Origin: Caldifarciminota bacterium
GTDB lineage: Bacteria > Hydrothermota > Hydrothermia > LBFQ01
Direction: 5' to 3'
Assembly: GCA_015490465.1 (NCBI GenBank)
Contig: WFXS01000005.1
Coordinates: 1-44,245 of the forward strand
DNA length: 44,245 nt
Part shown: one piece after another, positions 33,382-41,358 of the stretch
Layout: the number at the start of each line of letters is the position of its first letter
Numbering within the stretch: the stretch's first letter is position 1
The notes under the pieces: model-generated
The model's database searches: none
Told to the model about the DNA's origin: nothing
Seen by the model: only the letters and a program-made list of their open reading frames with translations
Made by a program: the position numbers and the translations under genes

Positions 33382-34476
33382 ATGTTTCTCCTGACTGTAG
33401 CCGTTGGGCTTGATAGTCTGTTTGGACGTCCTACCAAGCCGGACATTAAACAGGTTTTCGTTCCACCTCCGGATTACACTTTGAACCCCGGGGACAGGGT
33501 TCTTGTAACGGCGTATTCCCGCAGGGTGTCTATCATCCAGTACGAAACCTTTATTGATAACAACGGCATGCTTCCCCTTGAAATTACCCCGAGTTCCCGG
33601 CCTTCAGCGGTAAAGGTGGGCGGTTTAACTGTGGATTCTGCCCAGAAGGTACTACTCAAATTCTATCGGAGGTACGTTCCGTCCGTAAACTTCGTCTCGC
33701 TGCAGATCGTGTCAACATCCAAGTTTTACGTGATACTCAGGGGAAACTTCGATCCCGCTTACAACGGTTTCTTCCGTGTAGATGGACTTACCCGCCTATC
33801 GGACCTCATCTGGGAGAATGAGGTGGCTCTCCCTTATTCGGCACTCAGCAGGGTGGTCATAAATTCGGACACGTTCAACCTCTGGAAGTTTCTGAAGACC
33901 GGAGACGTCAAACATAATCCCCTGCTAAACGCCTACGACACCGTTTACGTTGATAGAACCGATTCTATCGTCTACGCGGTAGGAGATTTTTCCAAAGGCA
34001 ATTACTGGACCATAGAGTGGGAGCCGGGTGACAGGGTTTACGATCTTATCCTGAAGTTAGGACAGGCCCGAAGGATCTACCTTCTGAGAAACGTCCTTAT
34101 AAACGGCCGCAAGGCTGACCTCAAAACCGAACTCAGTATAGGAGATACGGTAAGCTTTGACTTTGCTATACCCTACGTTATAGTCCTTGGAGAGGTTGTC
34201 AGGCCGGGAGGGGTTCAATTTGCTCCCCACAAGACTGTTCAGGATTACATAATAGAATCTTACGGTTTTACGGAGAGGGCTAACCGCTGGAATATCAAGA
34301 TAAAACGTCCGGGTAGTACCAGGTTTCAAAGGGTATCGTTGGATTACAGGCCGAAGCCGGGGGATATCATAATCGTTGGCAGCTCCCTTTTGACCATGAG
34401 AGATCTCGTCTTTCTCGGTCCCTCAATCGTATCTGCGGCCGTTCTCATATACACCACCTTCTTTGGAAGGCGTTGA
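33382..34476 (+). CDS. polysaccharide export protein (Wza-like, SLBB domains)
   Basis: 364 residues. A short uncharged signal segment (MFLLTVAVG) is fixed by an in-frame TAA ahead of the ATG. The Poly_export domain follows (YTLNPGDRVLVTAYSR, then NNGMLPLEI), with SLBB-type repeats (VYAVGDFSKGNYWTIEWEPG and VIVLGEVVRPGGVQFAPHKT). A hydrophobic helix closes the chain (about 340-358). These proteins form the outer-membrane channel for capsule or exopolysaccharide. No lipobox cysteine is present, unlike Wza. The 3' end overlaps the convergent deacetylase gene by 32 bases. Confidence 0.85.
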   Translation: MFLLTVAVGLDSLFGRPTKPDIKQVFVPPPDYTLNPGDRVLVTAYSRRVSIIQYETFIDNNGMLPLEITPSSRPSAVKVGGLTVDSAQKVLLKFYRRYVPSVNFVSLQIVSTSKFYVILRGNFDPAYNGFFRVDGLTRLSDLIWENEVALPYSALSRVVINSDTFNLWKFLKTGDVKHNPLLNAYDTVYVDRTDSIVYAVGDFSKGNYWTIEWEPGDRVYDLILKLGQARRIYLLRNVLINGRKADLKTELSIGDTVSFDFAIPYVIVLGEVVRPGGVQFAPHKTVQDYIIESYGFTERANRWNIKIKRPGSTRFQRVSLDYRPKPGDIIIVGSSLLTMRDLVFLGPSIVSAAVLIYTTFFGRR

Positions 34477-35212
34477 GTATCCGTTCTCGCAGGCCCATGT
34501 ACAGGGGAGTTAAACGTGCTGGTAGGGTCGTCAGTACATCCACCGCCGTCCAGAAGTTCAGCATCTTGTGCCTCAGGGTTATATCCGGGAGGAATACGGG
34601 TATCCGGGGTACGTTTAGCGATGTGAAGCCACCCTTCAAAGAGGGACCGGCGAATCCCCACTTGTATCCGACCTCTCTGGCCATATTCAGGGTACGGAGG
34701 TCGTACATGTTGAAGGGATAGGCTATGGCGCTCACCTCCTTACCTGTTAGATCCTCAAGGTACTTCTTTGAATACTCCAGTTCGTACCTCAGGCGATCTT
34801 CGGAGAGTCTGGGAAGGGCGGTATGTGATACCGTGTGTGACCCTATCAACCATCCTGCTTTACTTAGTTCCGATATAGCGGAACGGCTCATGTGTCTTAC
34901 GGTTATGCCGAAGTGGGCATCCCACAGGTTTTTCCTTCCTATAAATCCGGTTACTACGAACACGATCCCCTTAACGCCCGCATCTTCCATAACTGGGTAG
35001 GCGTACCGGTGTATACCCTCAAGAGCATCGTCAAACGTAATCAGGAAACCATCTTCAGGTAGGGGAAAGGGTAGATTTAAGGGATCAATCCGGTTGAACT
35101 TTCCGGTAAGGAAGCGTACGTGGTTGCGGAAAGAGCAGGGTGGAACCCAGTTTCCTGAAAGCCGTGGGTAAGGGGAGACATCGTGATATGCGAGTACAAC
35201 GGGGTACCTCAC
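34445..35212 (-). CDS. polysaccharide deacetylase (NodB homology domain)
   Basis: 255 residues from a GTG 9 bases after a TAGAAT. The NodB domain has TFDD (59-62), whose aspartates serve catalysis and metal binding, and the metal-ligand pair in SHTVSHT (125-131). The later motif SAIAYPFNMYDLRTLNMARE replaces the usual R-P-P-(F/Y) with YPF, the variant seen in many family members. It should remove N- or O-acetyl groups from a polysaccharide. It converges on the export gene, and the two share their last 32 bases, which supports a common pathway. No signal peptide is seen. Confidence 0.87.
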   Translation of the reverse strand: MRYPVVLAYHDVSPYPRLSGNWVPPCSFRNHVRFLTGKFNRIDPLNLPFPLPEDGFLITFDDALEGIHRYAYPVMEDAGVKGIVFVVTGFIGRKNLWDAHFGITVRHMSRSAISELSKAGWLIGSHTVSHTALPRLSEDRLRYELEYSKKYLEDLTGKEVSAIAYPFNMYDLRTLNMAREVGYKWGFAGPSLKGGFTSLNVPRIPVFLPDITLRHKMLNFWTAVDVLTTLPARLTPLYMGLRERILNAFQRRWCI

Positions 35213-35221
35213 GGAGAATCA

Positions 35222-35227
35222 ATTCTA
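35222..35227 (-). promoter_or_regulatory. -10 element of the deacetylase gene
   Basis: TAGAAT on the minus strand, 9 bases before the GTG at 35212. Confidence 0.5.
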
Positions 35228-35488
35228 CGGTTGATTGAATACTTCACCGGGGATGCTTTTAATAGTTGATGAATATTGTTGATAAGTATTTATTTATTGT
35301 TATATGGATTATGTAGTGTTGATATAGAATACTAAATCCTACATACAATATATTACACCATTATAAACATGGTCACATATAATAATCAATAATTTGATAT
35401 ATGCTGCAAAAAGTATTATATGAAAACACAAATCTCGTTAAACCCTATGCAGCAGTGATCCTCACTTACAATTCTATCCTTTCTACTG

Positions 35489-35494
35489 TATAAT
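35489..35494 (+). promoter_or_regulatory. -10 element of the pspA operon
   Basis: TATAAT, a perfect consensus, 9 bases before the ATG at 35504, downstream of the AT-rich spacer. Confidence 0.6.
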
Positions 35495-35503
35495 ACCACC
35501 GGT

Positions 35504-36169
35504 ATGGCAATCTTCAAGAAGCTGGCAGATATCTTGAGGGCAAACATAAACGCTCTGCTTGAGCAGGCGGAGGACCCTGAGAAGATGCTGAAGCTGATAA
35601 TCGCCGATATGGAGGAGGCTCTTAGAAAGGCGACAGTGGCGACGGCTCAGGCCATAGCGAACGAGAAACGCCTGAAGAGTAAATACGAAAAAGCCCGCGT
35701 TCTCGCTGAAGAGTGGCACAGGAAGGCGGAAAACGCTCTCAAGGCCGGAAACGAGGAGATGGCCCTTAAGGCTCTGGATAAAAAGGTAGAGTACGAATCT
35801 CTTGCCGCAAGATACGAGACAGCCTATAAGGAGGCCCATCAGGTTTCGGAGAAGCTTCGTAAGCAGCTGGACGAGTTAAAGGCCAAGCTTGAGGAAGCCC
35901 GCACACGGTATACTACGCTAATCGCACGTAAGAAGGCGGCCGAGGTTCAAAAGGAGTTCGTGAAGTACTCCGGAAGCTTCGGGGGTGATGTCTTCGGAAA
36001 GTTTGATAAGATGGAGGAGAAGATCCTTCGTCAGGAGGAGGAGGCTAAGGCTATGGTGGAGCTGGCCGAAGATGATGTTGAGAAGGAGTACGAGAAGCTT
36101 GAAAAGGAGAGCAGGGTACGGAGCGAACTGGAGGCCCTGAAGGAAAAGCTCGGCATGAAGGAGGGGTAG
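35504..36169 (+). CDS. pspA: PspA/IM30 family membrane-stress protein
   Basis: 221 residues, almost entirely helical. The N-terminal amphipathic segment (MAIFKKLADILRANINALLE) is the membrane-sensing helix of PspA/Vipp1. EQAEDPEKMLKLIIADMEEA is the family signature. Long coiled coil follows from about 50 to 135, then a shorter one to the end. PspA oligomers coat and stabilise stressed inner membranes. It leads an operon with a YbjN-like protein (ATG 3 bases after its stop) and LemA. No pspF or pspBC is present, so regulation differs from the enterobacterial system. Confidence 0.92.
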   Translation: MAIFKKLADILRANINALLEQAEDPEKMLKLIIADMEEALRKATVATAQAIANEKRLKSKYEKARVLAEEWHRKAENALKAGNEEMALKALDKKVEYESLAARYETAYKEAHQVSEKLRKQLDELKAKLEEARTRYTTLIARKKAAEVQKEFVKYSGSFGGDVFGKFDKMEEKILRQEEEAKAMVELAEDDVEKEYEKLEKESRVRSELEALKEKLGMKEG

Positions 36170-36172
36170 GGG

Positions 36173-36616
36173 ATGAAGGTCAGGATAGTATCGGGCGTGA
36201 ACGAGGATCTCCTAAAGGAGGTCAGGGAAAAGGTGAAGACCTATCTCAAGGAGGTGGTGGACGACTTCGTTGAAGTTGATGGCATCCTTTCCTTTACCTA
36301 CGGGAGCGTTACGGTTAACGTTGAGGTCGTACCGTGGCATAGAGACGACGTTCTCGTAAAGGTGTTTTCCTATTTGGCGGAGAACGCTCAGCTCTCAGAC
36401 GACCTCATGAGAACCCTTCTGGAGATGAACGCCCGTTTTCCGCTCGGAGCCTTCGCCGTGAGTATGGGGGATAGCGTTATGTACAGGTACTCCATCGCAG
36501 GGGCGAACCTTGACCTCAACGAGTTCGTGGCAGCAGTCTATACGGTGGCAACCGTGGCTGACTCTTACGATGAGTTCGTCAGAGAGTACGGAGGTGGATC
36601 GGGGAGGATAGACTGA
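36173..36616 (+). CDS. YbjN/CesT-like chaperone-fold protein
   Basis: 147 residues. The pattern is an alpha-beta sandwich: KEVREKVKTYLKEVVDDF, then strands ILSFTYGSVTVNVEVVPW and VLVKVFSYLAEN, then LMRTLLEMNARFPLGAFAVS and MYRYSIAGANLDLNEFVAAV. This order matches YbjN and the type III secretion chaperone fold (small proteins that bind peptides of partners). Its place between pspA and lemA suggests a role in the same membrane response. The lemA ATG overlaps its stop by one base (TGATG). The family assignment is moderately secure; the partner is unknown. Confidence 0.72.
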   Translation: MKVRIVSGVNEDLLKEVREKVKTYLKEVVDDFVEVDGILSFTYGSVTVNVEVVPWHRDDVLVKVFSYLAENAQLSDDLMRTLLEMNARFPLGAFAVSMGDSVMYRYSIAGANLDLNEFVAAVYTVATVADSYDEFVREYGGGSGRID

Positions 36617-37212
36617 TGGGAACCATATTGCTCCTGTTAACCGTAGCAATACTCGTCGTCCTTATAGGGGTACCCTTATACCTTATAGGTCTTTACAACT
36701 CCCTCGTACGGAAGAGACAGCTCGTTAAGGAGGCGTGGAGCGGCGTTGAGGTTCAACTAAAGCGACGGGCGGATCTTATTCCATCGCTTGTGGAGGTCGT
36801 GAAAGGATACGCTAAGCACGAGCAGGAGATATTTGAGAGGATAGCCGAAGCCAGGGCCAGAAGCATGGGGGCAACGAGCGTACAGGAGAGAGGAAAGGTG
36901 GAAGGGGAGTTGAGCAGGGCGCTCAAGAGCATAATAGCCCTGTCGGAGAGATATCCGGATCTCAAGGCTAACAGGAACTTCCTTGAGCTTCAGAAGAGTC
37001 TATCACAGGTAGAAGACGAGCTCCAGCTCGCCCGCAGGTACTACAACGCCACGGTCAGGGAGTACAACACGGCTATAGAAAGTTTTCCGACGGTATTTAT
37101 AGCCCGTAGTATGGGGTTCACTCCGGAGGAGTACTTTGACCTTGACGTTGAGGCCTTTGAGTCCGGTGAAGATGCCCTTCAACAGAGACGTCGCCCGGAT
37201 ATAAAGTTCTGA
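36616..37212 (+). CDS. lemA: LemA family membrane protein
   Basis: 198 residues with one N-terminal membrane helix (about 3-25, LLLLTVAILVVLIGVPLYLI). The family core follows: NSLVRKRQLVKEAWSGVEVQ, RRADLIPSLVEVVKGYAKHE, YPDLKANRNFLELQKSLSQV and RRYYNATVREYNTAIESFP, all long helices on the cytoplasmic or periplasmic side. LemA is widely conserved; its function is uncertain but it is often linked to envelope proteases or stress. It ends the pspA operon. The next gene on this strand is more than 1 kb away. Confidence 0.93.
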   Translation: MGTILLLLTVAILVVLIGVPLYLIGLYNSLVRKRQLVKEAWSGVEVQLKRRADLIPSLVEVVKGYAKHEQEIFERIAEARARSMGATSVQERGKVEGELSRALKSIIALSERYPDLKANRNFLELQKSLSQVEDELQLARRYYNATVREYNTAIESFPTVFIARSMGFTPEEYFDLDVEAFESGEDALQQRRRPDIKF

Positions 37213-37319
37213 GAGCGTGGAAATGCAATTCTGGGCGGTATTTTTGGCTTTAACGGTTGACACATAAGGTATCTTATGTTAACTAACGTTACTTTGAACG
37301 GAAAACACGCACCCTCCTC

Positions 37320-37340
37320 TTACGGTTTTTCCTACCGTAA
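37320..37340. terminator. hairpin between convergent lemA and barrel-like genes
   Basis: TTACGGT and ACCGTAA form a 7-pair stem around a short pyrimidine-rich loop, roughly midway in the 202-base spacer. The right arm runs into AAAAG and the left is preceded by TCCTCT, so it is not a textbook U-tract terminator on either strand. Confidence 0.35.
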
Positions 37341-37414
37341 AAGAACAGATAAATCGGGTATACCGGAACGTTCTTGGGGAGACCTCCAGATTGCCGGGAG
37401 ATGCCCGCACCGTC

Positions 37415-38152
37415 TTATCTGGGCAGGTGCGTTCCTAAAGACAGGGTGTACCCTACCCTCTCTCCATCCCCTATAAGGACTCCCCCGTATAGATTAAACC
37501 TCTGGACGGTGAGCCTGAGTCCCACCTTTGAGAAGTGCCGGTATTTATAGGAAGGGTAGACGAACATCAGGAAGGGGTATATTCCCCTGAGTTTAAAGGA
37601 GGCGTAAAACTGTACGGATCTTGAGTCTCCATGCATGTATCCAAAAACCGCACGTAACCCCTTCCCTCCCCTGTGGAAGTCCCCTTTGTGGTAAAAGATG
37701 TAAAACCCGACGTCTCCCGGTGGGGCGTTGGACACGAGCGGGAGCGTTGAGAGATAGGATATCCCCCCGCCAATCCCTATCTTTGGGAGATGGTGTGAGA
37801 GGTTAAACGCAAAACCGGGGTAGATCGTGTCAAGATTCTCACCGTGTTCGTAGCGATGAAGGAAGAAGTTAAAGCCAAGATCAACTATACCCATGTACCG
37901 GCTGTAGTTCATAAAGAGGAGAGAATAAAGGCTGCTATCTCTAAGACCCATTACCCCGAGGATGGAGAGCCTTGCGGGTCCGGGTACCGAATTGAAGTCA
38001 AAGGAAACGGAAGGAAGCTCCCCCCTGGTGTAGGAGCCGTTTATATAGTAGTCGTAGTTCCTTAAAGAAGGAACAAAGAACTCCTCCATAGGGACGTTGT
38101 TAGACGTCATAAGATCTTCGTAGAGATAGATACCGAGGAAAACCGACAACAT
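37415..38152 (-). CDS. probable outer-membrane beta-barrel protein, family not recognised
   Basis: 245 residues. After a short hydrophobic start (MLSVFLGIYLY) the chain alternates hydrophobic and polar residues in strand-length blocks rich in Tyr and Phe (YSLLFMNYSRYMGIVDLGFN, VQFYASFKLRGIYPFLMFVY, VGLRLTVQRFNLYGGVLIG). Turns are rich in Gly, Asn and Asp, consistent with a barrel of perhaps ten to twelve strands. The C-terminus (LGTHLPR) lacks the usual terminal aromatic. No homologous family comes to mind, so no function is proposed. A TAATAT 9 bases before the ATG supports the start. Confidence 0.6.
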   Translation of the reverse strand: MLSVFLGIYLYEDLMTSNNVPMEEFFVPSLRNYDYYINGSYTRGELPSVSFDFNSVPGPARLSILGVMGLRDSSLYSLLFMNYSRYMGIVDLGFNFFLHRYEHGENLDTIYPGFAFNLSHHLPKIGIGGGISYLSTLPLVSNAPPGDVGFYIFYHKGDFHRGGKGLRAVFGYMHGDSRSVQFYASFKLRGIYPFLMFVYPSYKYRHFSKVGLRLTVQRFNLYGGVLIGDGERVGYTLSLGTHLPR

Positions 38153-38161
38153 GATACGTGT

Positions 38162-38167
38162 ATATTA
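38162..38167 (-). promoter_or_regulatory. -10 element of the barrel-like gene
   Basis: TAATAT on the minus strand, 9 bases before the ATG at 38152. Confidence 0.4.
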
Positions 38168-38232
38168 AAGAAGAAATGGCCGGAGGCATTTGTACGGCTT
38201 ACCGGAGCAACATGGTCCCGGTACCGGACGGA

Positions 38233-38268
38233 GCAAATATTGTTACGCTATACAGGAACAACTCACCC
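38233..38268 (+). repeat. short interspersed repeat, copy A
   Basis: Core AATATTGTTACGCTATACAG then GAACAACT. About 5 mismatches in 28 bases against copy B at 30932. Confidence 0.35.
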
Positions 38269-38284
38269 GTTACGTGGCTCGGCG

Positions 38285-38290
38285 TAGAAT
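38285..38290 (+). promoter_or_regulatory. -10 element of the GT-C gene; decides its start
   Basis: TAGAAT, 11 bases before the ATG at 38302 and downstream of the alternative in-frame GTG at 38158. Confidence 0.5.
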
Positions 38291-38301
38291 TTTACCTTCT
38301 T

Positions 38302-39570
38302 ATGCTTCTCCTTCTCGTCGCCGTAGCCATCGTACCCTTGCTCTACTCCCTGAACCTCCCCCCCGTAGGGCAGCACGACCATTCCCTTACCCTCATACAC
38401 CTGCAGGCCCTGGGATTTCTTGATTACCGCTCCCATCCTCCTACCCTACCCTTCATCGTCGGGATACTGTACGATCTCTTCGGTCCCGATTACAGGATAA
38501 TCAGGCTTCTTGCTATCCTATCCGCTTCCCTCATACCGGTTTCATCGTACCTCATGGGAAGCCGATACGGTAAGAAAGTGGGTATTACGTCCTACGTTCT
38601 AACCGTTTTTACACCGCTGTACCTGATATACGGCAAGGCTCCTCTGTACGCCCTCTTTGGCTTTTCTCTGGGGTCCCTCGCCCTTGCCCTGTTCCTGTCC
38701 GGAAGGGGATGGTGCGCCCACGCCATGGCTTCCGTATCCATGTTAGCGGACTGGACCTCCCTGCCCTTTGTACTCCCGATTTTACCGGATATACGGAGGA
38801 GATGGGTGTACGGTTTACCCTACCTACCTACAACTGTGGTTTACACCCTGTGGCTGAAGAACTTCTCCTCTACGGCCGGAACAGAACTGTTGCAGAGGAT
38901 CCCAACGGCAGGGGACGTACTGATGCTTGTACCCGTACTTTTCCTCAACCTCTTGCTGTTTATTGGCCCGATCCGTACGTTCGCCCTTTTTGATACGGTA
39001 AAGCGGAGCAATATACCCGAATCCCTGATATCTCCCCTCGTCATACAGATGGTCTTCGTGTTGTTATGGGCGGACTTTTACGTACACCACGTACCCTACA
39101 TGTTCAACCTTCTGCCCTTCGTATCCGTAATCCTGGCATCCGGAGTACTACGGCACAGGAGATACCTCACCTTACTAACTGTAGCCGCCCTTCTCTACGT
39201 TTTACCCTTCACGTACGCGTCGCTTTATCCTTACAGGCTGTTTGAGGCTTCCACCGTCGGATGTCTGTTAACACACCTGAGCCGGGGAAAGGTTGGTGTG
39301 CGTATAGAGATTCCCGAAGATGGCCCCCCCGAATCCCTGAAAACGGTTCTTACCATGGTTTACCCCGATCCGTCCTCTCCGATATCCCTGAGCTACATCC
39401 CGGAGGATACTTCCTCGTACGTACTTTTCGGAGACACCGTTGTATTGAGGGGAACTGGACACCTCAGGGAAAGGTGTAAAACCGGGGATACGCTCCTTAT
39501 TGATGACCTGATAATCAAATGGAGAGAGAGCGCCAGAAAGATGCGGTTAACCGGAACAATTCTTCGGTAA
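38302..39570 (+). CDS. GT-C family glycosyltransferase (ArnT/PMT-like)
   Basis: 422 residues from the ATG at 38302. A longer frame opens at a GTG 48 codons earlier, but its N-terminus is not membrane-like and a -10 hexamer lies inside it. From 38302 the chain begins with a transmembrane helix (MLLLLVAVAIVPLLYSL), then a loop PPVGQHDHS where the GT-C catalytic acidic residue is expected, then HPPTLPFIVGILYDLFGP, the HPP motif of PMT_2 enzymes. About ten helices follow and a soluble tail of about 110 residues. It should transfer a sugar from a polyprenyl-phosphate donor on the periplasmic side. Acceptor unknown. Confidence 0.75.
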   Translation: MLLLLVAVAIVPLLYSLNLPPVGQHDHSLTLIHLQALGFLDYRSHPPTLPFIVGILYDLFGPDYRIIRLLAILSASLIPVSSYLMGSRYGKKVGITSYVLTVFTPLYLIYGKAPLYALFGFSLGSLALALFLSGRGWCAHAMASVSMLADWTSLPFVLPILPDIRRRWVYGLPYLPTTVVYTLWLKNFSSTAGTELLQRIPTAGDVLMLVPVLFLNLLLFIGPIRTFALFDTVKRSNIPESLISPLVIQMVFVLLWADFYVHHVPYMFNLLPFVSVILASGVLRHRRYLTLLTVAALLYVLPFTYASLYPYRLFEASTVGCLLTHLSRGKVGVRIEIPEDGPPESLKTVLTMVYPDPSSPISLSYIPEDTSSYVLFGDTVVLRGTGHLRERCKTGDTLLIDDLIIKWRESARKMRLTGTILR

Positions 39571-39742
39571 GGTTCTATCGGGTAATTCGGTATGTTCTAT
39601 TTAACCGTAGCAATAGGCGGGCTGTCGGGGTATCTATGGGGATCGATGTTCCCCCCAAACCGATCCGTCCCTAAGTTTGAAGGTATTGCATCCATGGGAT
39701 GATAGCACGTATTTAGTATATCATGCGGGCCAGTAGGGAAAC

Positions 39743-39925
39743 GGTGTTCGCAAGGTGATTAGGGGATCTAATGAGATCCATCCGTTGCTTCGGGGAACCG
39801 GTGCGATAACGGGGCTACGTACTCCCATCAATACCGTAATCCCCCTATTCACTGAATGCCTCATGTCAACTCAGAACCGTTGTGGCATCAACCACGGGAA
39901 AGAGTATAGGCGTGCCGCCAGGTAA
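39743..39925 (+). pseudogene. C-terminal remnant of a ketopantoate reductase-like gene
   Basis: An open stretch with no start that reads GSNEIHPLLRGTGAITGLRT then PINTVIPLF. This resembles the ApbA/PanE C-terminal domain, which typically reads TEIDxLNGxVVRLGxxxGVPTPVN. The 396-base gene-free stretch 39571-39966 also holds a 36-codon frame at 39592 (MFYLTVAIGGLSG), either a degenerate Rossmann start or a short signal peptide. A GGATCT-AATG-AGATCC inverted repeat lies at 39764-39779. The identification is by eye. Confidence 0.4.
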
Positions 39926-39966
39926 GGGGTCGCGTGGTAACAGCTCTTCTCACGGTCAACGTCCGC

Positions 39967-41268
39967 TTATACCAATCCCTCCACTACCCTCTCCATTTCC
40001 ATGCCCCTTGAGCCTTTGACTATAACGACGTCGTACCCCCTTCTCCGGAGATACTCCACCACCTCCCTGTGGGACGACGCCACCCACCCATCCACTCCAC
40101 AGGCCTTCGCCTCCTCCACAACGAACCTGCTCCATTTCCCGTACCCTATAACCTCTGCTATACCGTAGCGGCACATCTTCCGCCCCGCCCACCTGTGCCA
40201 GTACTCGGACTCCTCTCCCAGCTCTAACATATCTCCGAATACGAAGATCACCTTCCTGTTCGGGTAAAGGAGGGAGACCGAACGCAATACGCCCTCCACG
40301 GATATAGGATTGGAGTTGTAGGCGTCGTTCACGATAACCCTGCCCTCCCTGCGGATGATCTCCATTCTCATAGGTTGACCTCTGAACGTACGAAGGGTTT
40401 CAGCAACGTTAGGAAGAGGTATACCGAAGAGGTTAGAAAAGGATACCACGGCAAGGGCGTTTTCTGCAAAACCCACGTGTGGATAGGGGACAAAGAACTT
40501 CCGTCCCTCAAAAATGAAGGATACCCCCTCCTCCGAAAGGGACAGGTTCTCCCCCCTGAAGTCAACCCCTTCGGAAAAACCGTACCTGTAATGGGGTTGG
40601 TCCGGAAAATGGGGAGCGTCACCAGGAACGAGGACGAAACCTGAAGCGTACTTAAGTGCCGAATACTCCTCCTCAACCGCGCCGTGAGTACTTCCAAGTC
40701 CCTGCAGATGCTCCGGGCCGAGCTTGGTATATATAACGTGGTCCGGACGGGTTATTGAAGATAGTTCCTCTATCTCCCCCCTGCGATTCGTTCCCAGTTC
40801 AAGGACCCATACGTCCTCCTCCCCCGTTGTGTTCAGCACGGTGAGGGCTACACCTACTAAGTTGTTGAAGCTCTTCACCGGTCCGGCCACCCTGTAGAGG
40901 TTCCTTAAAACACCGATAAGCATCTCCTTGGTAGTAGTCTTCCCGACGGCTCCGAGGACGGCCACGACCTGACCTTTGAAGATCTCCCTCCTGAACTTAA
41001 CCAATCTCCTTAACGCCTCGTAGGTATCCTGAACCACAACACCGGATTCCACACCCGGCACTACCCTCTCAACCAGGGCGCCGGATGCTCCCCGCTCAAA
41101 GGCTTCCATAACGAAGTGGTGACCGTCCGTCCTCTCGCCCCTGAGGGCAACGAAGAGCTGGCCGGGCTTAACTTTGCGGCTGTCCGTAGCCACGCCCCGA
41201 AACTCCCGGTCCTCACCTATCGGTGTTCCCCCGGTAATGCGGACTACATCCGAAAGTTTCAAGCGCAA
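39967..41268 (-). CDS. murF: UDP-N-acetylmuramoyl-tripeptide--D-alanyl-D-alanine ligase
   Basis: 433 residues. MurF adds D-Ala-D-Ala to the UDP-MurNAc-tripeptide, the last cytoplasmic step of peptidoglycan precursor synthesis. The domains are the N-terminal UDP-binding region (GVATDSRKVKPGQLFVALRG), the ATP-binding centre with P-loop GAVGKTTTKE (106-115) and ELGTNRRGEI, and the C-terminal domain with VNDAYNSNP and FGDMLELG. The second P-loop residue is A where many MurF enzymes have S or N. The start is a TTG, 6 bases after a TAAAAT. No other mur genes are near, and both sides are decayed sequence. Confidence 0.92.
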   Translation of the reverse strand: MRLKLSDVVRITGGTPIGEDREFRGVATDSRKVKPGQLFVALRGERTDGHHFVMEAFERGASGALVERVVPGVESGVVVQDTYEALRRLVKFRREIFKGQVVAVLGAVGKTTTKEMLIGVLRNLYRVAGPVKSFNNLVGVALTVLNTTGEEDVWVLELGTNRRGEIEELSSITRPDHVIYTKLGPEHLQGLGSTHGAVEEEYSALKYASGFVLVPGDAPHFPDQPHYRYGFSEGVDFRGENLSLSEEGVSFIFEGRKFFVPYPHVGFAENALAVVSFSNLFGIPLPNVAETLRTFRGQPMRMEIIRREGRVIVNDAYNSNPISVEGVLRSVSLLYPNRKVIFVFGDMLELGEESEYWHRWAGRKMCRYGIAEVIGYGKWSRFVVEEAKACGVDGWVASSHREVVEYLRRRGYDVVIVKGSRGMEMERVVEGLV

Positions 41269-41274
41269 GTGTTT

Positions 41275-41280
41275 ATTTTA
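41275..41280 (-). promoter_or_regulatory. -10 element of murF
   Basis: TAAAAT on the minus strand, 6 bases before the TTG at 41268. Confidence 0.5.
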
Positions 41281-41358
41281 AGGGATATTCCTGTTAAAGG
41301 CGGTTAACGTAGCCTTTTGCCGGGCTGGAATCGCGTTCAGCCTTCGCCGGAATGGTAA

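Larger units (their letters stand above)
35213..35503. other. very AT-rich divergent spacer
   Basis: 291 bases between the divergent deacetylase and pspA genes. GC over 35281-35400 is about 21% by count, far below the surroundings. It holds many TATAAT-like words, a TGTTGATAA (one mismatch from a DnaA box) near 35278 and no credible gene. Confidence 0.7.

Noticed and set aside
35213-35503. Origin of replication
   Set aside because: Only one near-match DnaA box was found, no dnaA, dnaN or parAB is nearby, and AT-richness alone is insufficient. Kept as an open question in the findings.
37213-37262. A 14-codon open frame after lemA
   Set aside because: Too short and without a promoter or ribosome site; nothing supports translation.
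37256-37280. TTGACA followed by an AT-rich stretch and a CATAAG/CTTATG palindrome after lemA
   Set aside because: It resembles a -35 element, but no gene in this direction follows before the convergent gene, so a promoter role is not supported.
38158-38301. A 48-codon N-terminal extension of the GT-C glycosyltransferase from a GTG
   Set aside because: The segment is hydrophilic and not conserved-looking, contains an interspersed repeat, and a -10 hexamer lies just before the ATG at 38302.
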